64,000 nucleotides of DNA from the NCBI GenBank assembly GCA_963810615.1, contig CAWEOA010000003.1, positions 62,001 through 126,000 on the forward strand, read 5' to 3'. Both the position numbers and the translations under genes were made by a program. The stretch's first letter is position 1. Each line of letters starts with the position of its first letter. The notes below the pieces were generated by a model that was not told the DNA's origin, made no database searches, and saw only the letters and a program-made list of their open reading frames with translations. Source of the DNA: JARRQJ01 sp963810615 (GTDB lineage: Bacteria; Pseudomonadota; Gammaproteobacteria; DRLM01). Below are positions 18,382-27,752 of this stretch, in pieces.

Positions 18382-20496
18382 ATGGCAGTTATTAATACCA
18401 ATATCATGTCGTTGAATGCTCAACGCAATTTGACCTCATCTCAAAGTGCCCTGCAAACTTCTTTGCAGCGCTTGTCTTCTGGTCTGCGCATTAACAGCGC
18501 CAAGGATGATGCTGCGGGCCTGGCGATCTCGACGCGGTTTACCACCCAGATTAACGGTCTGAATCAGGCGGTGCGTAACGCCAATGACGCGATTTCCTTG
18601 TCACAAACGGCAGAAGGTGCGCTCGGTTCGTACACGGACATTCTGCAACGTGTCCGCGAATTGGCGGTGCAGTCTGCCAACGCCAGTAATTCATCCTCCG
18701 ATCGTCAGGCGCTGAACAGTGAGGCTCAGCAACTGCTCTCCGAGGCGCAACGTATTGCCACCCAGACCCAGTTCAACGGTCAGAACGTATTGGACGGTAC
18801 CCTGACCGACGCCCAGTTCCAGATCGGCGCGAACGCCAACCAAACGATTAAGGTGTCAGTGGGCAACGCCCAGACCTCGCAATTAGGCGCCTATCAGTAT
18901 AACAACACCAGCAGCACCGTGAGCGGTACCGCCCTGTCTTCCGGCGATCTCACCATCAACGGCGTCAACGTTGGTGCCTCGACCAGCGGCAGTGCTGACA
19001 GCATCGTCAACGCCATCAACAGTGTCACCAGCCAGACCAGTGTCACGGCCTCCGCAACCTCGACCACGTCTCAACTCGCCGGCTTGCAGGCCCCCACCCG
19101 CAAACAGGATCTGCAATCGGGCGACCTGGTGATCAACGGTGTGAACATCGGTGCGGTTACCGGCGATTTCAATGTGGCGACCCAGGGTGCTTCCCTCGCC
19201 GCGGCTATCAATTCGAAGACGACGTCTACCGGCGTTACGGCTACCGCCAATTCCACAAATGGCCAGATAACCCTGGATTCCAGCACCGGTAAGACCATCG
19301 CCATCACCAGTAACAATGGCGATGCGGGTGCTACCAGAGTGACGAATGCCACCGGTCTGCCCATCGCCAGCGGCGCGACGACAGCGACCGAGCTACACAC
19401 CTTTAGTGGCACAGCGGGCAACAGTACCGTTGCCTTTACTGGCACAGCGGGAATTGGTGATCAGGTGGTCGTTGATGGCCAGACCTATACGTTTGCCGCC
19501 TCTGCCAGCGGAAATACCACAGTGGCAATCGGTGCCAGTAAGACTGACAGTGCTCATAATCTTGCTTTAGCAATCACTGCCCAGGAAGGCACCCTTGGTA
19601 CCGCTTCTCATATCACCGCGAGCGATGCTACTGGCACGCTGACAGTAACCTCTAAATATGCAACGGCGGATACCAGCAAGATCACCGTCACCACGCCTGT
19701 AAATGGTAGTTCAAATATGACCGCGGTCAACGATGTGGGCTCGGCCAGTGCGGGTACGAACATTGGCGACACTGTTACAGTCGGTGGCACGGTCTATGAG
19801 TTCGGGTTTGCCGACTCGACGCCGACGGGAAGCAATACTTTAGTGACGATCGGTGCGACCGCTTCGGCGACCGCTCAGAATTTCCTGACCAAAGTCAACG
19901 CCGCCTACACCGCGGATACGACCAATGTTCAGGCGAGCGGCGGCGCGGCTGCCATTACCCTCACCTCCGATAACCTGGGTGCGACGGGTGCCACGGATGT
20001 CACTTGGACCTTGAGCTCGGGTGCCACCGGCATAGGCGCGGCAACCGCCGCTGGCGGCGCGGACGGTACCTATGCCGCCAGCACCAGCTACGGTAAGATC
20101 TCGCTGACCTCCAATGCCGCCTACCAGGTGGGTGGTAACAATCCAAGCAAGGCGGGTCTGTCCACGGCGTCTTCCACTTTGACCGCCATCAACACCATTG
20201 ACATTTCGTCGACAAGTGGTGCCAACTCGGCCATCACCCTGGTGGACGGGGCGCTGGATCAAGTGTCTTCCATACGTGCCACCCTCGGTGCCGTACAGAA
20301 CCGCTTCCAGCTCACCATCAACAGTCTGCAGTCGACGTCAGAGAATCTGTCGGCCGCCCGCAGCCGTATCCTGGATACGGACTTCGCGGCGGAAACGGCC
20401 AATCTGACTCGTGCGCAAATCCTGCAACAGGCCGGTACGGCGATGTTGGCCCAGGCCAATTCGGCGCCCAATACCGTGTTGACCTTGTTGCGTTAA
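18382..20496 (+). CDS. fliC: FliC, flagellin with a large variable insertion
   Basis: 704 residues, clearly longer than the common 270-500. The conserved N-terminal D0/D1 region (about 1-165; LSSGLRINSAKDDAAGLAIS) and C-terminal D1/D0 region (about 615-704; LDTDFAAETANLTRAQILQQAG) are intact. The insertion holds two flagellin-IN-like repeats (SGDLTINGVNVGA and SGDLVINGVNIGA), then two further related beta modules (GDQVVVDGQTYTF and GDTVTVGGTVYEF). The filament is built from this protein after export; FliS is its likely chaperone. The codon usage looks more biased than in neighbours, consistent with high expression. SD GGAG precedes the ATG. Confidence 0.97.
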   Translation: MAVINTNIMSLNAQRNLTSSQSALQTSLQRLSSGLRINSAKDDAAGLAISTRFTTQINGLNQAVRNANDAISLSQTAEGALGSYTDILQRVRELAVQSANASNSSSDRQALNSEAQQLLSEAQRIATQTQFNGQNVLDGTLTDAQFQIGANANQTIKVSVGNAQTSQLGAYQYNNTSSTVSGTALSSGDLTINGVNVGASTSGSADSIVNAINSVTSQTSVTASATSTTSQLAGLQAPTRKQDLQSGDLVINGVNIGAVTGDFNVATQGASLAAAINSKTTSTGVTATANSTNGQITLDSSTGKTIAITSNNGDAGATRVTNATGLPIASGATTATELHTFSGTAGNSTVAFTGTAGIGDQVVVDGQTYTFAASASGNTTVAIGASKTDSAHNLALAITAQEGTLGTASHITASDATGTLTVTSKYATADTSKITVTTPVNGSSNMTAVNDVGSASAGTNIGDTVTVGGTVYEFGFADSTPTGSNTLVTIGATASATAQNFLTKVNAAYTADTTNVQASGGAAAITLTSDNLGATGATDVTWTLSSGATGIGAATAAGGADGTYAASTSYGKISLTSNAAYQVGGNNPSKAGLSTASSTLTAINTIDISSTSGANSAITLVDGALDQVSSIRATLGAVQNRFQLTINSLQSTSENLSAARSRILDTDFAAETANLTRAQILQQAGTAMLAQANSAPNTVLTLLR

Positions 20497-20509
20497 ATAT
20501 GAAAATGGA

Positions 20510-20536
20510 GCCGCCCGGGCTGGGACGCCGGGCGGC
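20510..20536 (+). terminator. Terminator-like hairpin after fliC
   Basis: A perfect 9-bp GC stem (GCCGCCCGG/CCGGGCGGC) with a 9-nt loop lies 14 bp after the fliC stop. The following T-run is poor (ATCCTCTATCGTTT), so it may also serve as 3'-end protection. Confidence 0.55.
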
Positions 20537-20561
20537 ATCCTCTATCGTTTGAGGTAGAGCC

Positions 20562-20978
20562 ATGATATCCAATATATCCCAAGTCATATCTACTCCTCCG
20601 ACACCAAAGAACGAACCGACATCTGTCCCATCTGCGGGTATAGCGGTTCAAGCCGTTGCTGTCCAAGGCCTAAGTTCGGCGGTGAGTGGAGGTGGAGGAG
20701 CGGTTCAGTTGAGTGCTAAAAGCAGCGTGCAAGTAGCGGGATCGGATCAAGAGTTGGCGGCGGCGGTTGATCAACTCAATGCCAAGATCCAAAATTTGAA
20801 TCGGAACCTCGAATTTTCCATCAATAAGGACAATGGTGTGATACTGGTCAAGGTCGTCGATGCCCAGACCCACGAGCTTGTCCGTCAGATCCCCAGCGAA
20901 GAGGCCTTGGCGTTGGCACAAAATATCGATCAGTATATGCAGGAACATCACATGGGTTTGGTGAAGGCTAAAGCCTAA
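20562..20978 (+). CDS. flaG: FlaG family protein
   Basis: 138 residues. A variable, low-complexity N-terminal half is followed by the FlaG domain (about residues 65-130): LNRNLEFSINKDNGVILVKVVD, split by family-typical turns, then the core ELVRQIPSEEALALA. FlaG proteins occur between flagellin and fliD in polar flagellates and affect filament length; the mechanism is not well established. SD GAGGTAGAG precedes the ATG. Confidence 0.9.
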   Translation: MISNISQVISTPPTPKNEPTSVPSAGIAVQAVAVQGLSSAVSGGGGAVQLSAKSSVQVAGSDQELAAAVDQLNAKIQNLNRNLEFSINKDNGVILVKVVDAQTHELVRQIPSEEALALAQNIDQYMQEHHMGLVKAKA

Positions 20979-21016
20979 AATGATATTCATCTTGTGGTCA
21001 GTGACGAGTCGTTAAT

Positions 21017-21031
21017 AGGCATGACATTTGC
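21017..21031 (+). promoter_or_regulatory. Sigma-54 promoter of fliD
   Basis: AGGCATGACATTTGC fits the -24/-12 consensus with correct spacing. It lies inside a dyad (AATAGGCA and TGCCTATT arms). The predicted start is near 21043, 48 nt before fliD. Confidence 0.7.
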
Positions 21032-21090
21032 CTATTAATAAGCAGTGCGCCGGTGGCCTGCGTACAGGTTCGGTTTAGTAAAGGCGAGTT

Positions 21091-23190
21091 ATGACAACGA
21101 TTTCATCCACTCCTGCGGCAAGTTCGGGAACGATTACGTCCACCGGTTTGGGTTCAGGGCTGGACATCAACAGCTTAGTAAGCCAATTGATAACCGCCGA
21201 GAGCCAGCCTCTAAAGCAGATGAATGCCAAAGAGACCGATTATCAAGCTAAACTGACTGCCTACGGCAATGTCAAATCCGCCCTGTCCGGATTTCAATCG
21301 GCAGTCTCCAGCCTGGAGTCGGCAAATACCTTCCAGACCGTTGCCGCTACCTCAGGCGACTCGTCTGTTTACACCGCCACGGCGGATACGACTGCGGTTC
21401 CCGGAACCTATTCCATAGAGGTTACCAATCTTGCACAATCACAAAAACTGGCCTCAGACCCGTTTACATCAGTCAACGATATAGTCGGGACGGGAACGCT
21501 GACCTTCCAGTTCGGAACCGACGATGGAGCGGGTGGGTTTACAGCCAGCAGCTCCAAGTCTACGAAGACCGTAAGCATTGATGCCTCTCAAAGCAGCTTG
21601 TCAGGTGTGCGCGACGCCATCAATGCGGCGAAGATAGGGGTATCTGCGACCATCATTAACGACGGTACCGGTTACAGATTGTCGCTGACCTCTGCAGATA
21701 CCGGCGCTGCCAACAGCCTCAAGATCACGACGGACAATGACACCGATGGTAACAATGTCGATAGCAACGGGCTTTCCCAGCTCACCTACGATCCCGCAGG
21801 TACTCAGGGTAACGGTAAGAATTTGACACAAACTGTGGCCGCCCAGGACGCCGTATTGAACGTTGACGGGATTACCGGAATCAAGAAGTCCAGCAATACA
21901 ATCACGGATCTGATTGAAGGGGTCACGCTAAATCTACAGCAAAAAAGCGTGGCCGGTGTCCCAGCGGCCTTAACGGTCGCCAGTGATCCCAGCTCGGTAA
22001 CGGCATCGGTACAAAATTTCGTTACCGCCTATAATGATTTACATAAGACACTGAGCGATGCCACGGCTTATGATGCCACGACTCAGCAGGGAGGCATATT
22101 GCTGGGGGATTCGACCGTATTGACGATTGAAAGACAGCTGCGATCATTGCTGACTTCTAAAATCGCCGGCGCGAGCGGTAGCAATCAATTTCTCTCGAAT
22201 ATCGGCGTCAGCTTTCAGAAGGATGGCACGCTCTCACTGGATGTTAATAAATTGAAAGCGGCACTGGCCTCCAATCCCAAGGATGTAGAAAGCCTGTTCG
22301 CCACGGTAGGCAGTGCGAGTGATAGCCTAGTTAAATATACCAGCGCTAGCAGTGCGACCAAACCCGGGAGTTACGCGCTGACGGTCACGCAACTGGCCAG
22401 CCAGGGTTTCAGCGATGGTGCGAGTACAGCCGCATTGGCCAATACTAACGGTACATTTTCCAGTCCAGTGGTTATCGATAGCAGCAATAACACCTTCGTA
22501 CTTCAAGTTGATGGCGTTCAGACGGATACTATTAACCTGACCCCTGGTAACTACACGACGGCGGCGGAATTGACTGCGGAAATTCAGTCAAAGATCAACG
22601 GCGATAGCGCATTAGTGGCGGCGAATAGCAGTGTGCAGGTCAGCTTCGATAATACCGCCTCTAAATTGAAAATAACTTCGAATAAATATGGATCTGCCTC
22701 CAATATCTCGGTTATTTCGGTGGGCAGCAATACCGCCGCAACACTCGGATTGAGTCCGGGTACCGGTGCTGCGGGCATAGACGTGGCGGGAACCATTAAT
22801 GGGGTATTCGCATCGGGATCAGGTCAGTATCTGACCGGTGCGTTGGGAAATGCTTCTTCTGGATTGAAAATTCAAATAACGGGTGGATCCCTGGGTGATC
22901 GGGGTACAGTCAATTACTCGCAGGGCTACGCCAATCAGATTGATTCCTTCGTTGGGACGGCTATAGGTGCGACAGGGCCGATCAACGCCCGTACCGATGG
23001 TATCAATAAGAGTGTGGCTGATATCAAAGATCAAGTGACGGCATTGAATCAGCGCTTGAACACTTTGCAAGCGCAATATCTGAAACAGTTCAATGCCATG
23101 GATACTTTGGTTGCTCAAATGAAATCGACGAGTGATTTCCTGACGCAACAGCTGGCAAGCTTGGCGAGCATTACGCCTACCGGCAAGTAG
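21091..23190 (+). CDS. fliD: FliD, filament cap protein, enlarged
   Basis: 699 residues, longer than the usual 450-550. The N-terminal domain is recognisable (GSGLDINSLVSQLITAESQP, about residues 20-40), as is the C-terminal domain ending in KQFNAMDTLVAQMKSTSDFL, a coiled-coil that enters the filament. FliD caps the tip and folds incoming flagellin. The middle part holds extended beta-rich segments similar in style to those inserted in FlgK and FliC. A sigma-54 promoter lies upstream and fliS follows 72 bp downstream. Confidence 0.95.
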   Translation: MTTISSTPAASSGTITSTGLGSGLDINSLVSQLITAESQPLKQMNAKETDYQAKLTAYGNVKSALSGFQSAVSSLESANTFQTVAATSGDSSVYTATADTTAVPGTYSIEVTNLAQSQKLASDPFTSVNDIVGTGTLTFQFGTDDGAGGFTASSSKSTKTVSIDASQSSLSGVRDAINAAKIGVSATIINDGTGYRLSLTSADTGAANSLKITTDNDTDGNNVDSNGLSQLTYDPAGTQGNGKNLTQTVAAQDAVLNVDGITGIKKSSNTITDLIEGVTLNLQQKSVAGVPAALTVASDPSSVTASVQNFVTAYNDLHKTLSDATAYDATTQQGGILLGDSTVLTIERQLRSLLTSKIAGASGSNQFLSNIGVSFQKDGTLSLDVNKLKAALASNPKDVESLFATVGSASDSLVKYTSASSATKPGSYALTVTQLASQGFSDGASTAALANTNGTFSSPVVIDSSNNTFVLQVDGVQTDTINLTPGNYTTAAELTAEIQSKINGDSALVAANSSVQVSFDNTASKLKITSNKYGSASNISVISVGSNTAATLGLSPGTGAAGIDVAGTINGVFASGSGQYLTGALGNASSGLKIQITGGSLGDRGTVNYSQGYANQIDSFVGTAIGATGPINARTDGINKSVADIKDQVTALNQRLNTLQAQYLKQFNAMDTLVAQMKSTSDFLTQQLASLASITPTGK

Positions 23191-23213
23191 ACCTCGTTTG
23201 TGAGGCGTTTTTA
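23191..23213 (+). terminator. Weak terminator-like hairpin after fliD
   Basis: A short stem (CCTC/GAGG) is followed within 2 nt by TTTTT. It may reduce but probably does not stop read-through into fliS. Confidence 0.3.
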
Positions 23214-23262
23214 TAGGGGCAAGGTTAATAATGGATGTAATAACTACTATAGGTGAATGGGC

Positions 23263-23718
23263 ATGACTAATATGGATCCTCGCAGTGCGTTAAAAAAATA
23301 TAATCAGGTGCGTGCACATGTTCAGACCGAAGGGGCGTCGCCTCATAGGCTGATACAAGTGCTGATGGAGGGTGCCATGGAGAAGATACGCGTCGCCAAG
23401 GGTTTGATAGAAAGGCGTGAGGTGGCCGAGAAGGTGCGTAATATAAACTGGGCCTTGTCCATAATTGATGGGCTACGCCAAAGTCTTGACATGGATAAGG
23501 GAGGGGAAATTGCCCAAAATCTTGAATCCTTATACGATTACATGCAGCGGCGCCTGGTGGTAGCCAATGCGGAAAATAATCCGCAAGTCCTGGATGAGGT
23601 CGCGAGCCTGATGCTGGAAATTAAGTCCGCCTGGGATGCCATTCCGGAAATTATCAGTAAGGAATCTCATGAACGGATAGGTGAGCAGGACAAAAGCATC
23701 GCCACGTCATCCTTATAA
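23263..23718 (+). CDS. fliS: FliS, flagellin export chaperone
   Basis: 151 residues from ATG 23263, chosen over an ATG two codons upstream because AGGTG lies at suitable spacing. Conserved FliS features are the early KKYNQVRAHVQTEGASPHRLI, then EGAMEKIRVAKGLIE and the late LEIKSAWDAI. The helical bundle binds the disordered C-terminus of flagellin and keeps it monomeric until export. It is 12 bp before the fliT-like gene. Confidence 0.95.
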   Translation: MTNMDPRSALKKYNQVRAHVQTEGASPHRLIQVLMEGAMEKIRVAKGLIERREVAEKVRNINWALSIIDGLRQSLDMDKGGEIAQNLESLYDYMQRRLVVANAENNPQVLDEVASLMLEIKSAWDAIPEIISKESHERIGEQDKSIATSSL

Positions 23719-23730
23719 GGAAAGACTTAA

Positions 23731-24048
23731 ATGTCATATGGCGAGCCTTCTAGAGAGTTGCTTGATTTGACGCAGTCCATGCTGTCGGCGGCAGAAAAAG
23801 GAGATTGGGGCGAGGTGGAAAAGATTGAAATGCGCCGTCAGTCCGCCTTGCAGCGATTGGCGGCTGAAATCAGCACCACGAACTCCGACACAGCTATTGA
23901 TACCATAGTTGCGCAGATGCGCGATGTCCTGTCGCTCAATTATCGCATGATGGATTTGGGCAGGCAGACTAAGGCGGAATTGGTAAAGGCCATGGGTGGT
24001 CTAAATCAGGGTCGAAAGGCTGTTAATGCCTATCATGGGATAGGATGA
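23731..24048 (+). CDS. fliT: FliT-like flagellar chaperone
   Basis: 105 residues, all helical, with LLDLTQSMLSAAEKGDWGEVE near the start. The pattern of a W-[DE] pair at about residue 28 and a QR-rich second helix matches FliT-family proteins of Pseudomonas-type clusters. FliT binds FliD, and in enterics also FlhDC; that second role is irrelevant here because FleQ is the master regulator. It follows fliS with SD AAGGAAAG. Confidence 0.8.
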   Translation: MSYGEPSRELLDLTQSMLSAAEKGDWGEVEKIEMRRQSALQRLAAEISTTNSDTAIDTIVAQMRDVLSLNYRMMDLGRQTKAELVKAMGGLNQGRKAVNAYHGIG

Positions 24049-24118
24049 TTCTTTGTGCGAGGACAGGCCCTAGTTACATTTGCATATTATCCAATATGAA
24101 TAGTTCTTCATAAATGAC

Positions 24119-24706
24119 ATGACTGAGTCAGGGACAGATTCGGAACAAGGCTTGATTTTCGAAGATGTATTGCCGCTGAAATGGCAAGTATTGGCCGGTG
24201 AACCTTCGCCCTTGGAGATGGCCAAGCTGGACGCCGGCAATGAAGAAGTCTTGAGATTCATCGACGTGCTTGACGAGCATCCAAGCGAATCCGCCGGCGA
24301 GCATCCTTCGATAAATCAAGAGCTGGCTAAGGTCGAGGTTAAATTCGACCTATTGTTGAATATGCTCACCCAGCTGTTGGGCGTGTATTTTCCCCTGCCG
24401 GCAGCTGTCAACGTAAGGCTAATGCCATTCGAGGTGCAGTGGGCGTCGTCCGCGGCAATCAATCCCGGGACCCATGGGCTGGTTGAGATTTACTTGAATA
24501 GCCGCTGTCCCCGCGCGCTGGTTTTTCCCGCCAGGGTTGAACATGTCGAGCATGATGGCCAGGGGTATCGAGTATCCGCGCAATTTATCGAAATGAGCGA
24601 TCCGATCCGGGAACGCCTGGAGAAAATGATCTTTCGGCACCATCGTCGGAGCGTGGCGCTGGCCCGGAGGAGCCTCGTATCTGATTCGAAATTGCCATCC
24701 TCCTAA
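24119..24706 (+). CDS. PilZ-like domain protein of the fliT-fleQ interval
   Basis: 195 residues. Position and C-terminal shape (VSAQFIEMSDPIRERLEKMI followed by FRHHRR) match the PilZ-type proteins that often precede fleQ. I do not see the canonical c-di-GMP motif RxxxR...[DN]xSxxG in the usual place, so it is either a degenerate PilZ that does not bind c-di-GMP or a related fold. The N-terminal 60 residues are acidic. It has no signal peptide or membrane segment, so it is cytoplasmic. It might act on motor speed or on FleQ output; that is inference from context only. Confidence 0.6.
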   Translation: MTESGTDSEQGLIFEDVLPLKWQVLAGEPSPLEMAKLDAGNEEVLRFIDVLDEHPSESAGEHPSINQELAKVEVKFDLLLNMLTQLLGVYFPLPAAVNVRLMPFEVQWASSAAINPGTHGLVEIYLNSRCPRALVFPARVEHVEHDGQGYRVSAQFIEMSDPIRERLEKMIFRHHRRSVALARRSLVSDSKLPSS

Positions 24707-24743
24707 AATCCGCCTTCAGGGAGGATCCTTAAACCCGGATTTT
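24705..24743 (+). terminator. Terminator-like hairpin before fleQ
   Basis: An 8-bp stem AAAATCCG/CGGATTTT encloses a smaller GGGAGG-containing hairpin. It starts at the stop codon of the PilZ-like gene and would separate it from the fleQ promoter. Confidence 0.4.
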
Positions 24744-24779
24744 CCCTCCAGCCCCGTCGGCCTTCGGAATGACAAATTT

Positions 24780-24810
24780 TTGACATTTGTCCTTATAGGT
24801 GCTTTATACT
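24780..24810 (+). promoter_or_regulatory. Sigma-70-type promoter of fleQ
   Basis: TTGACA at 24780 and TTTATA/TATACT at 24803-24810 (17- to 19-bp spacer) give a good vegetative promoter. This fits the known sigma-70-driven top level of polar flagellar cascades. The leader of about 100 nt is GC-rich and may fold. Confidence 0.65.
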
Positions 24811-24918
24811 AGCGCTCGTAAGGCCGCGGCTAAGGGACGTTGGTCCCCAAATCTGGACGGTGGGAGCCGTCTAGTAGAGCGGTGCACTACCGTCTTAAGA
24901 ATGAGGGGGTTTTGGGGT

Positions 24919-26334
24919 ATGTCGTCATCGACCATTCTAGTCATTGAAGCGGATGAGCTGCAACGTCAAGAACTTAAAGCTATTCTGCAGTTTCTGGATT
25001 ATGAAATGGTGGACATCGGCGATTGTGCCAATTGGCGCCAATCGGTGGAGGATCCAGACGCCCTATTTGCCGTTTTGATAGGTAAATGCCAGACCGAGGG
25101 TGAGGTGGTGAAGGTTTTCCATGAACTGAAAGCCCAGCTGCCGGCAGTGCCCATTATCGTGCTACGCGGAGATGAAGGGCATTTTCTGCCGCGGGAAAAT
25201 GACAGCAGCGTACTCACGGCCATCGATTTTCCGGTCAAGTACCGGCAGCTTACCGGCGCGCTGCAACAGGCCCAGATTTTCAATGACAGCCGCACCCAGA
25301 CCCCGACACAACGTTCTCCTGAATTATTCCGCAGTTTGGTGGGTAACAGCCGCAGTGTTCGCCACGTCCGTAAATTGGTCGGACAAGTAGCAAACTCCGA
25401 TGCAACCGTATTGATACTGGGAGAATCGGGGACCGGCAAAGAAGTGGTCTCACGTAATCTCCACTACCATTCCTCACGACGGAGCAAACCGTTTGTTCCT
25501 ATCAATTGTGGCGCGATTCCGCCGGAGTTACTTGAAAGCGAACTGTTCGGCCACGAGAAGGGCGCTTTTACCGGAGCCATTACCGCGCGCCAAGGCCGCT
25601 TTGAACTGGCGGAAGGCGGCAGTCTGTTTCTGGATGAAATAGGCGATATGAGCCTCCATATGCAGGTTAAGCTATTGCGGGTATTGCAAGAACGTGTTTT
25701 CGAACGGGTAGGGAGCAACAAGCCGATTCCCACAAACGTCCGTATCATCGCCGCGACGCACCGAAATCTCGAAGAGCAGATCACGACAGGGCAATTTCGT
25801 GAAGATCTGTACTATCGTTTAAATGTGTTTCCCATAGAAATGCCGCCCTTGAGAGAACGGAAAGAGGATATTCCGTTACTGGTAAACGAGTTGATTACAC
25901 GAATGGAACATGAGAAGCGGGGCTCCGTGCGCCTGACCCCTCAGGCGGTGATGGCTCTGTGCGATTACCATTGGCCGGGGAATGTTCGCGAGCTGGCGAA
26001 CCTCATAGAGCGTCTGGTGATTATCCATCCCTTTGGAGTAGTCGACACCTATGATCTTCCGGAGAAATTCCGGTCGGGTAAGGGGGAGATGGTCGGCTCC
26101 CTGCCGGTGGACATGGATGTGAGTTACGACCCTTGGGAGACGCCGCGATTGCCGCGGGAGGGCTTGGATCTAAAAGAGCATATCAATAACCTGGAGTACA
26201 CCCTCATCAAGCAGGCCCTTGATGATGCGGGCGGTATCGTGGCCCATGCCGCCAATCGCCTCAAACTGCGCCGTACCACCCTGGTTGAGAAAATGCGTAA
26301 GTACGGCCTTCAACGCAGTGACGAAGTGACGTAA
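24919..26334 (+). CDS. fleQ: FleQ, master sigma-54-dependent flagellar activator
   Basis: 471 residues from ATG 24919 (MSSSTILVIEADE). The track upstream is open but lies in the leader. The N-terminal FleQ domain is receiver-like but lacks the phospho-acceptor Asp set. The AAA+ domain has Walker A GESGTGKE (about 168-175), the sigma-54 contact loop GAFTGA (about 215-220), Walker B SLFLDEIGD, and R-finger region HWPGNVREL. The C-terminus is a Fis-type helix-turn-helix (AANRLKLRRTTLVEKM). FleQ drives early sigma-54 flagellar promoters and in Pseudomonas is inhibited by c-di-GMP. It is monocistronic by layout, ahead of fleSR. Confidence 0.95.
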   Translation: MSSSTILVIEADELQRQELKAILQFLDYEMVDIGDCANWRQSVEDPDALFAVLIGKCQTEGEVVKVFHELKAQLPAVPIIVLRGDEGHFLPRENDSSVLTAIDFPVKYRQLTGALQQAQIFNDSRTQTPTQRSPELFRSLVGNSRSVRHVRKLVGQVANSDATVLILGESGTGKEVVSRNLHYHSSRRSKPFVPINCGAIPPELLESELFGHEKGAFTGAITARQGRFELAEGGSLFLDEIGDMSLHMQVKLLRVLQERVFERVGSNKPIPTNVRIIAATHRNLEEQITTGQFREDLYYRLNVFPIEMPPLRERKEDIPLLVNELITRMEHEKRGSVRLTPQAVMALCDYHWPGNVRELANLIERLVIIHPFGVVDTYDLPEKFRSGKGEMVGSLPVDMDVSYDPWETPRLPREGLDLKEHINNLEYTLIKQALDDAGGIVAHAANRLKLRRTTLVEKMRKYGLQRSDEVT

Positions 26335-26404
26335 TTCTGTCGAAAATCCCCCCCGAGATTACCAGTAATTTCATAACTGATTGTTTTGTAAGTAAGTCAC
26401 CCGT

Positions 26405-26419
26405 AGGCACGCCTTTTGC
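26405..26419 (+). promoter_or_regulatory. Sigma-54 promoter of fleSR
   Basis: AGGCACGCCTTTTGC matches all consensus positions except the first. The predicted start near 26431 rules out the ATG at 26435 as a practical start of fleS and supports the one at 26477. Confidence 0.8.
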
Positions 26420-26476
26420 TTTTTAAATGGTGCGATGGAGTTTGATTCGCCCTGTGGTTTAAAGCGAGAAGTGTGG

Positions 26477-27730
26477 ATGACGGAAAAATCGGCAAATCGC
26501 GGACAAGATCTGCATGATGCATTTCACGCCTTCAGTGAGATATCGGAACGTCTCACGGAATCCTATCGTGATTTGGAAGAACGGGTAGCCATCCTGACCG
26601 AAGAGCTGGCGGCCGCCCGCAGCGAGCGCTTGCAGCAGCTTGCGGAAAAAGAACGTTTAGCCAATCGCCTGCAACAATTACTCGATGCCTTGCCGGGTGC
26701 CATTGTAGTGTTGGATGGCAATGACGTTATCCGGGAATACAATCCGGGCGCCATCGATTTACTGAGGGAACCCTTGCTCGGCGAGAAATGGGTCGATGTG
26801 GCAAAAAGATCCATATCCGGTCTGAGCAGCGACGGTTATTACGCGACATTATGCGACGGCAGACAGGTTGGCATCTCCAGCCGTGCCTTAGGGTGCGAGC
26901 CGGGCCGTATCCTGCTGTTGAAAGACGATACCGAGACACGCCGACTACAGGAAATGCTGAATCGTCATCAGCGCTTGTCGGCCATGGGCGAAATGGTTGC
27001 TCGGCTTGCCCACCAGATTCGTACGCCTCTGGCGTCCGCCATGTTGTATGTTTCTCATTTAAACAAACCGCAGTGCGATGCACCCACCAAGTCCCATTAT
27101 GCGGACAAGATTCTGCTTGGCTTGCGGCAATTGGAACGCATGGTCAACGATATGCTGGTATTCGCCCGCGGCGGCGAGTTTACACCTGAGACGGTCTCGA
27201 TCGATGCATTGCTGGATGAACTCAAGCAAGTCCTTGAGCCTCAATTACAACAATACGCCGGAAATATACGCATCATCAATAACGCCGCCGCCAGTATGGT
27301 GGAAGGATCGCGGGACATGCTAATGGGTGCATTGTTGAATCTGTCGACTAATGCGATGCAGGCATGCGGTGAGGGAGTCGATCTTAAAATCGAAATATCC
27401 GCGGCCGATACGAACTCCATTGAAATTCTCATTAGCGACAACGGACCGGGCATCGATACAGAAATCCAGAAAAAGATATTTGAACCGTTTTTTACCACCC
27501 GCAGCGGTGGAACCGGTCTCGGCCTGGCAGTCGTGAGAGCGGTCATACAGGGACATCAGGGTGATATACACGTTCGTTCCAGCCCCGGTCAGGGGGCTAC
27601 ATTTCTCCTGAAGCTGCCCATAATGCAGGGCGATGCAGCGCTATTCAGCGGCCTGTGGCGCAATTCCCCGCTTTATGCCGAAGATTTACCGAGCAAGCCA
27701 TCGCGTATAGCTGAATGTCAGCAAATATAA
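26477..27730 (+). CDS. fleS: FleS, cytoplasmic sensor histidine kinase of the FleSR system
   Basis: 417 residues from ATG 26477, chosen because of GAGAAG upstream and the position of the sigma-54 start. An N-terminal coiled coil (LTESYRDLEERVAILTEE) leads into a PAS domain (about residues 65-150). The HisKA box has the phospho-acceptor in RLAHQIRTPLASA (His near 178). The HATPase region shows NLSTNAMQA (N box), ISDNGPGID (G1) and GTGLGLAVV (G2). There is no membrane segment, so the kinase senses something inside the cell. It phosphorylates FleR, which switches on mid-class flagellar promoters. Confidence 0.92.
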   Translation: MTEKSANRGQDLHDAFHAFSEISERLTESYRDLEERVAILTEELAAARSERLQQLAEKERLANRLQQLLDALPGAIVVLDGNDVIREYNPGAIDLLREPLLGEKWVDVAKRSISGLSSDGYYATLCDGRQVGISSRALGCEPGRILLLKDDTETRRLQEMLNRHQRLSAMGEMVARLAHQIRTPLASAMLYVSHLNKPQCDAPTKSHYADKILLGLRQLERMVNDMLVFARGGEFTPETVSIDALLDELKQVLEPQLQQYAGNIRIINNAAASMVEGSRDMLMGALLNLSTNAMQACGEGVDLKIEISAADTNSIEILISDNGPGIDTEIQKKIFEPFFTTRSGGTGLGLAVVRAVIQGHQGDIHVRSSPGQGATFLLKLPIMQGDAALFSGLWRNSPLYAEDLPSKPSRIAECQQI

Positions 27731-27752
27731 TCTATAAATGGTAGGAGTAGTT

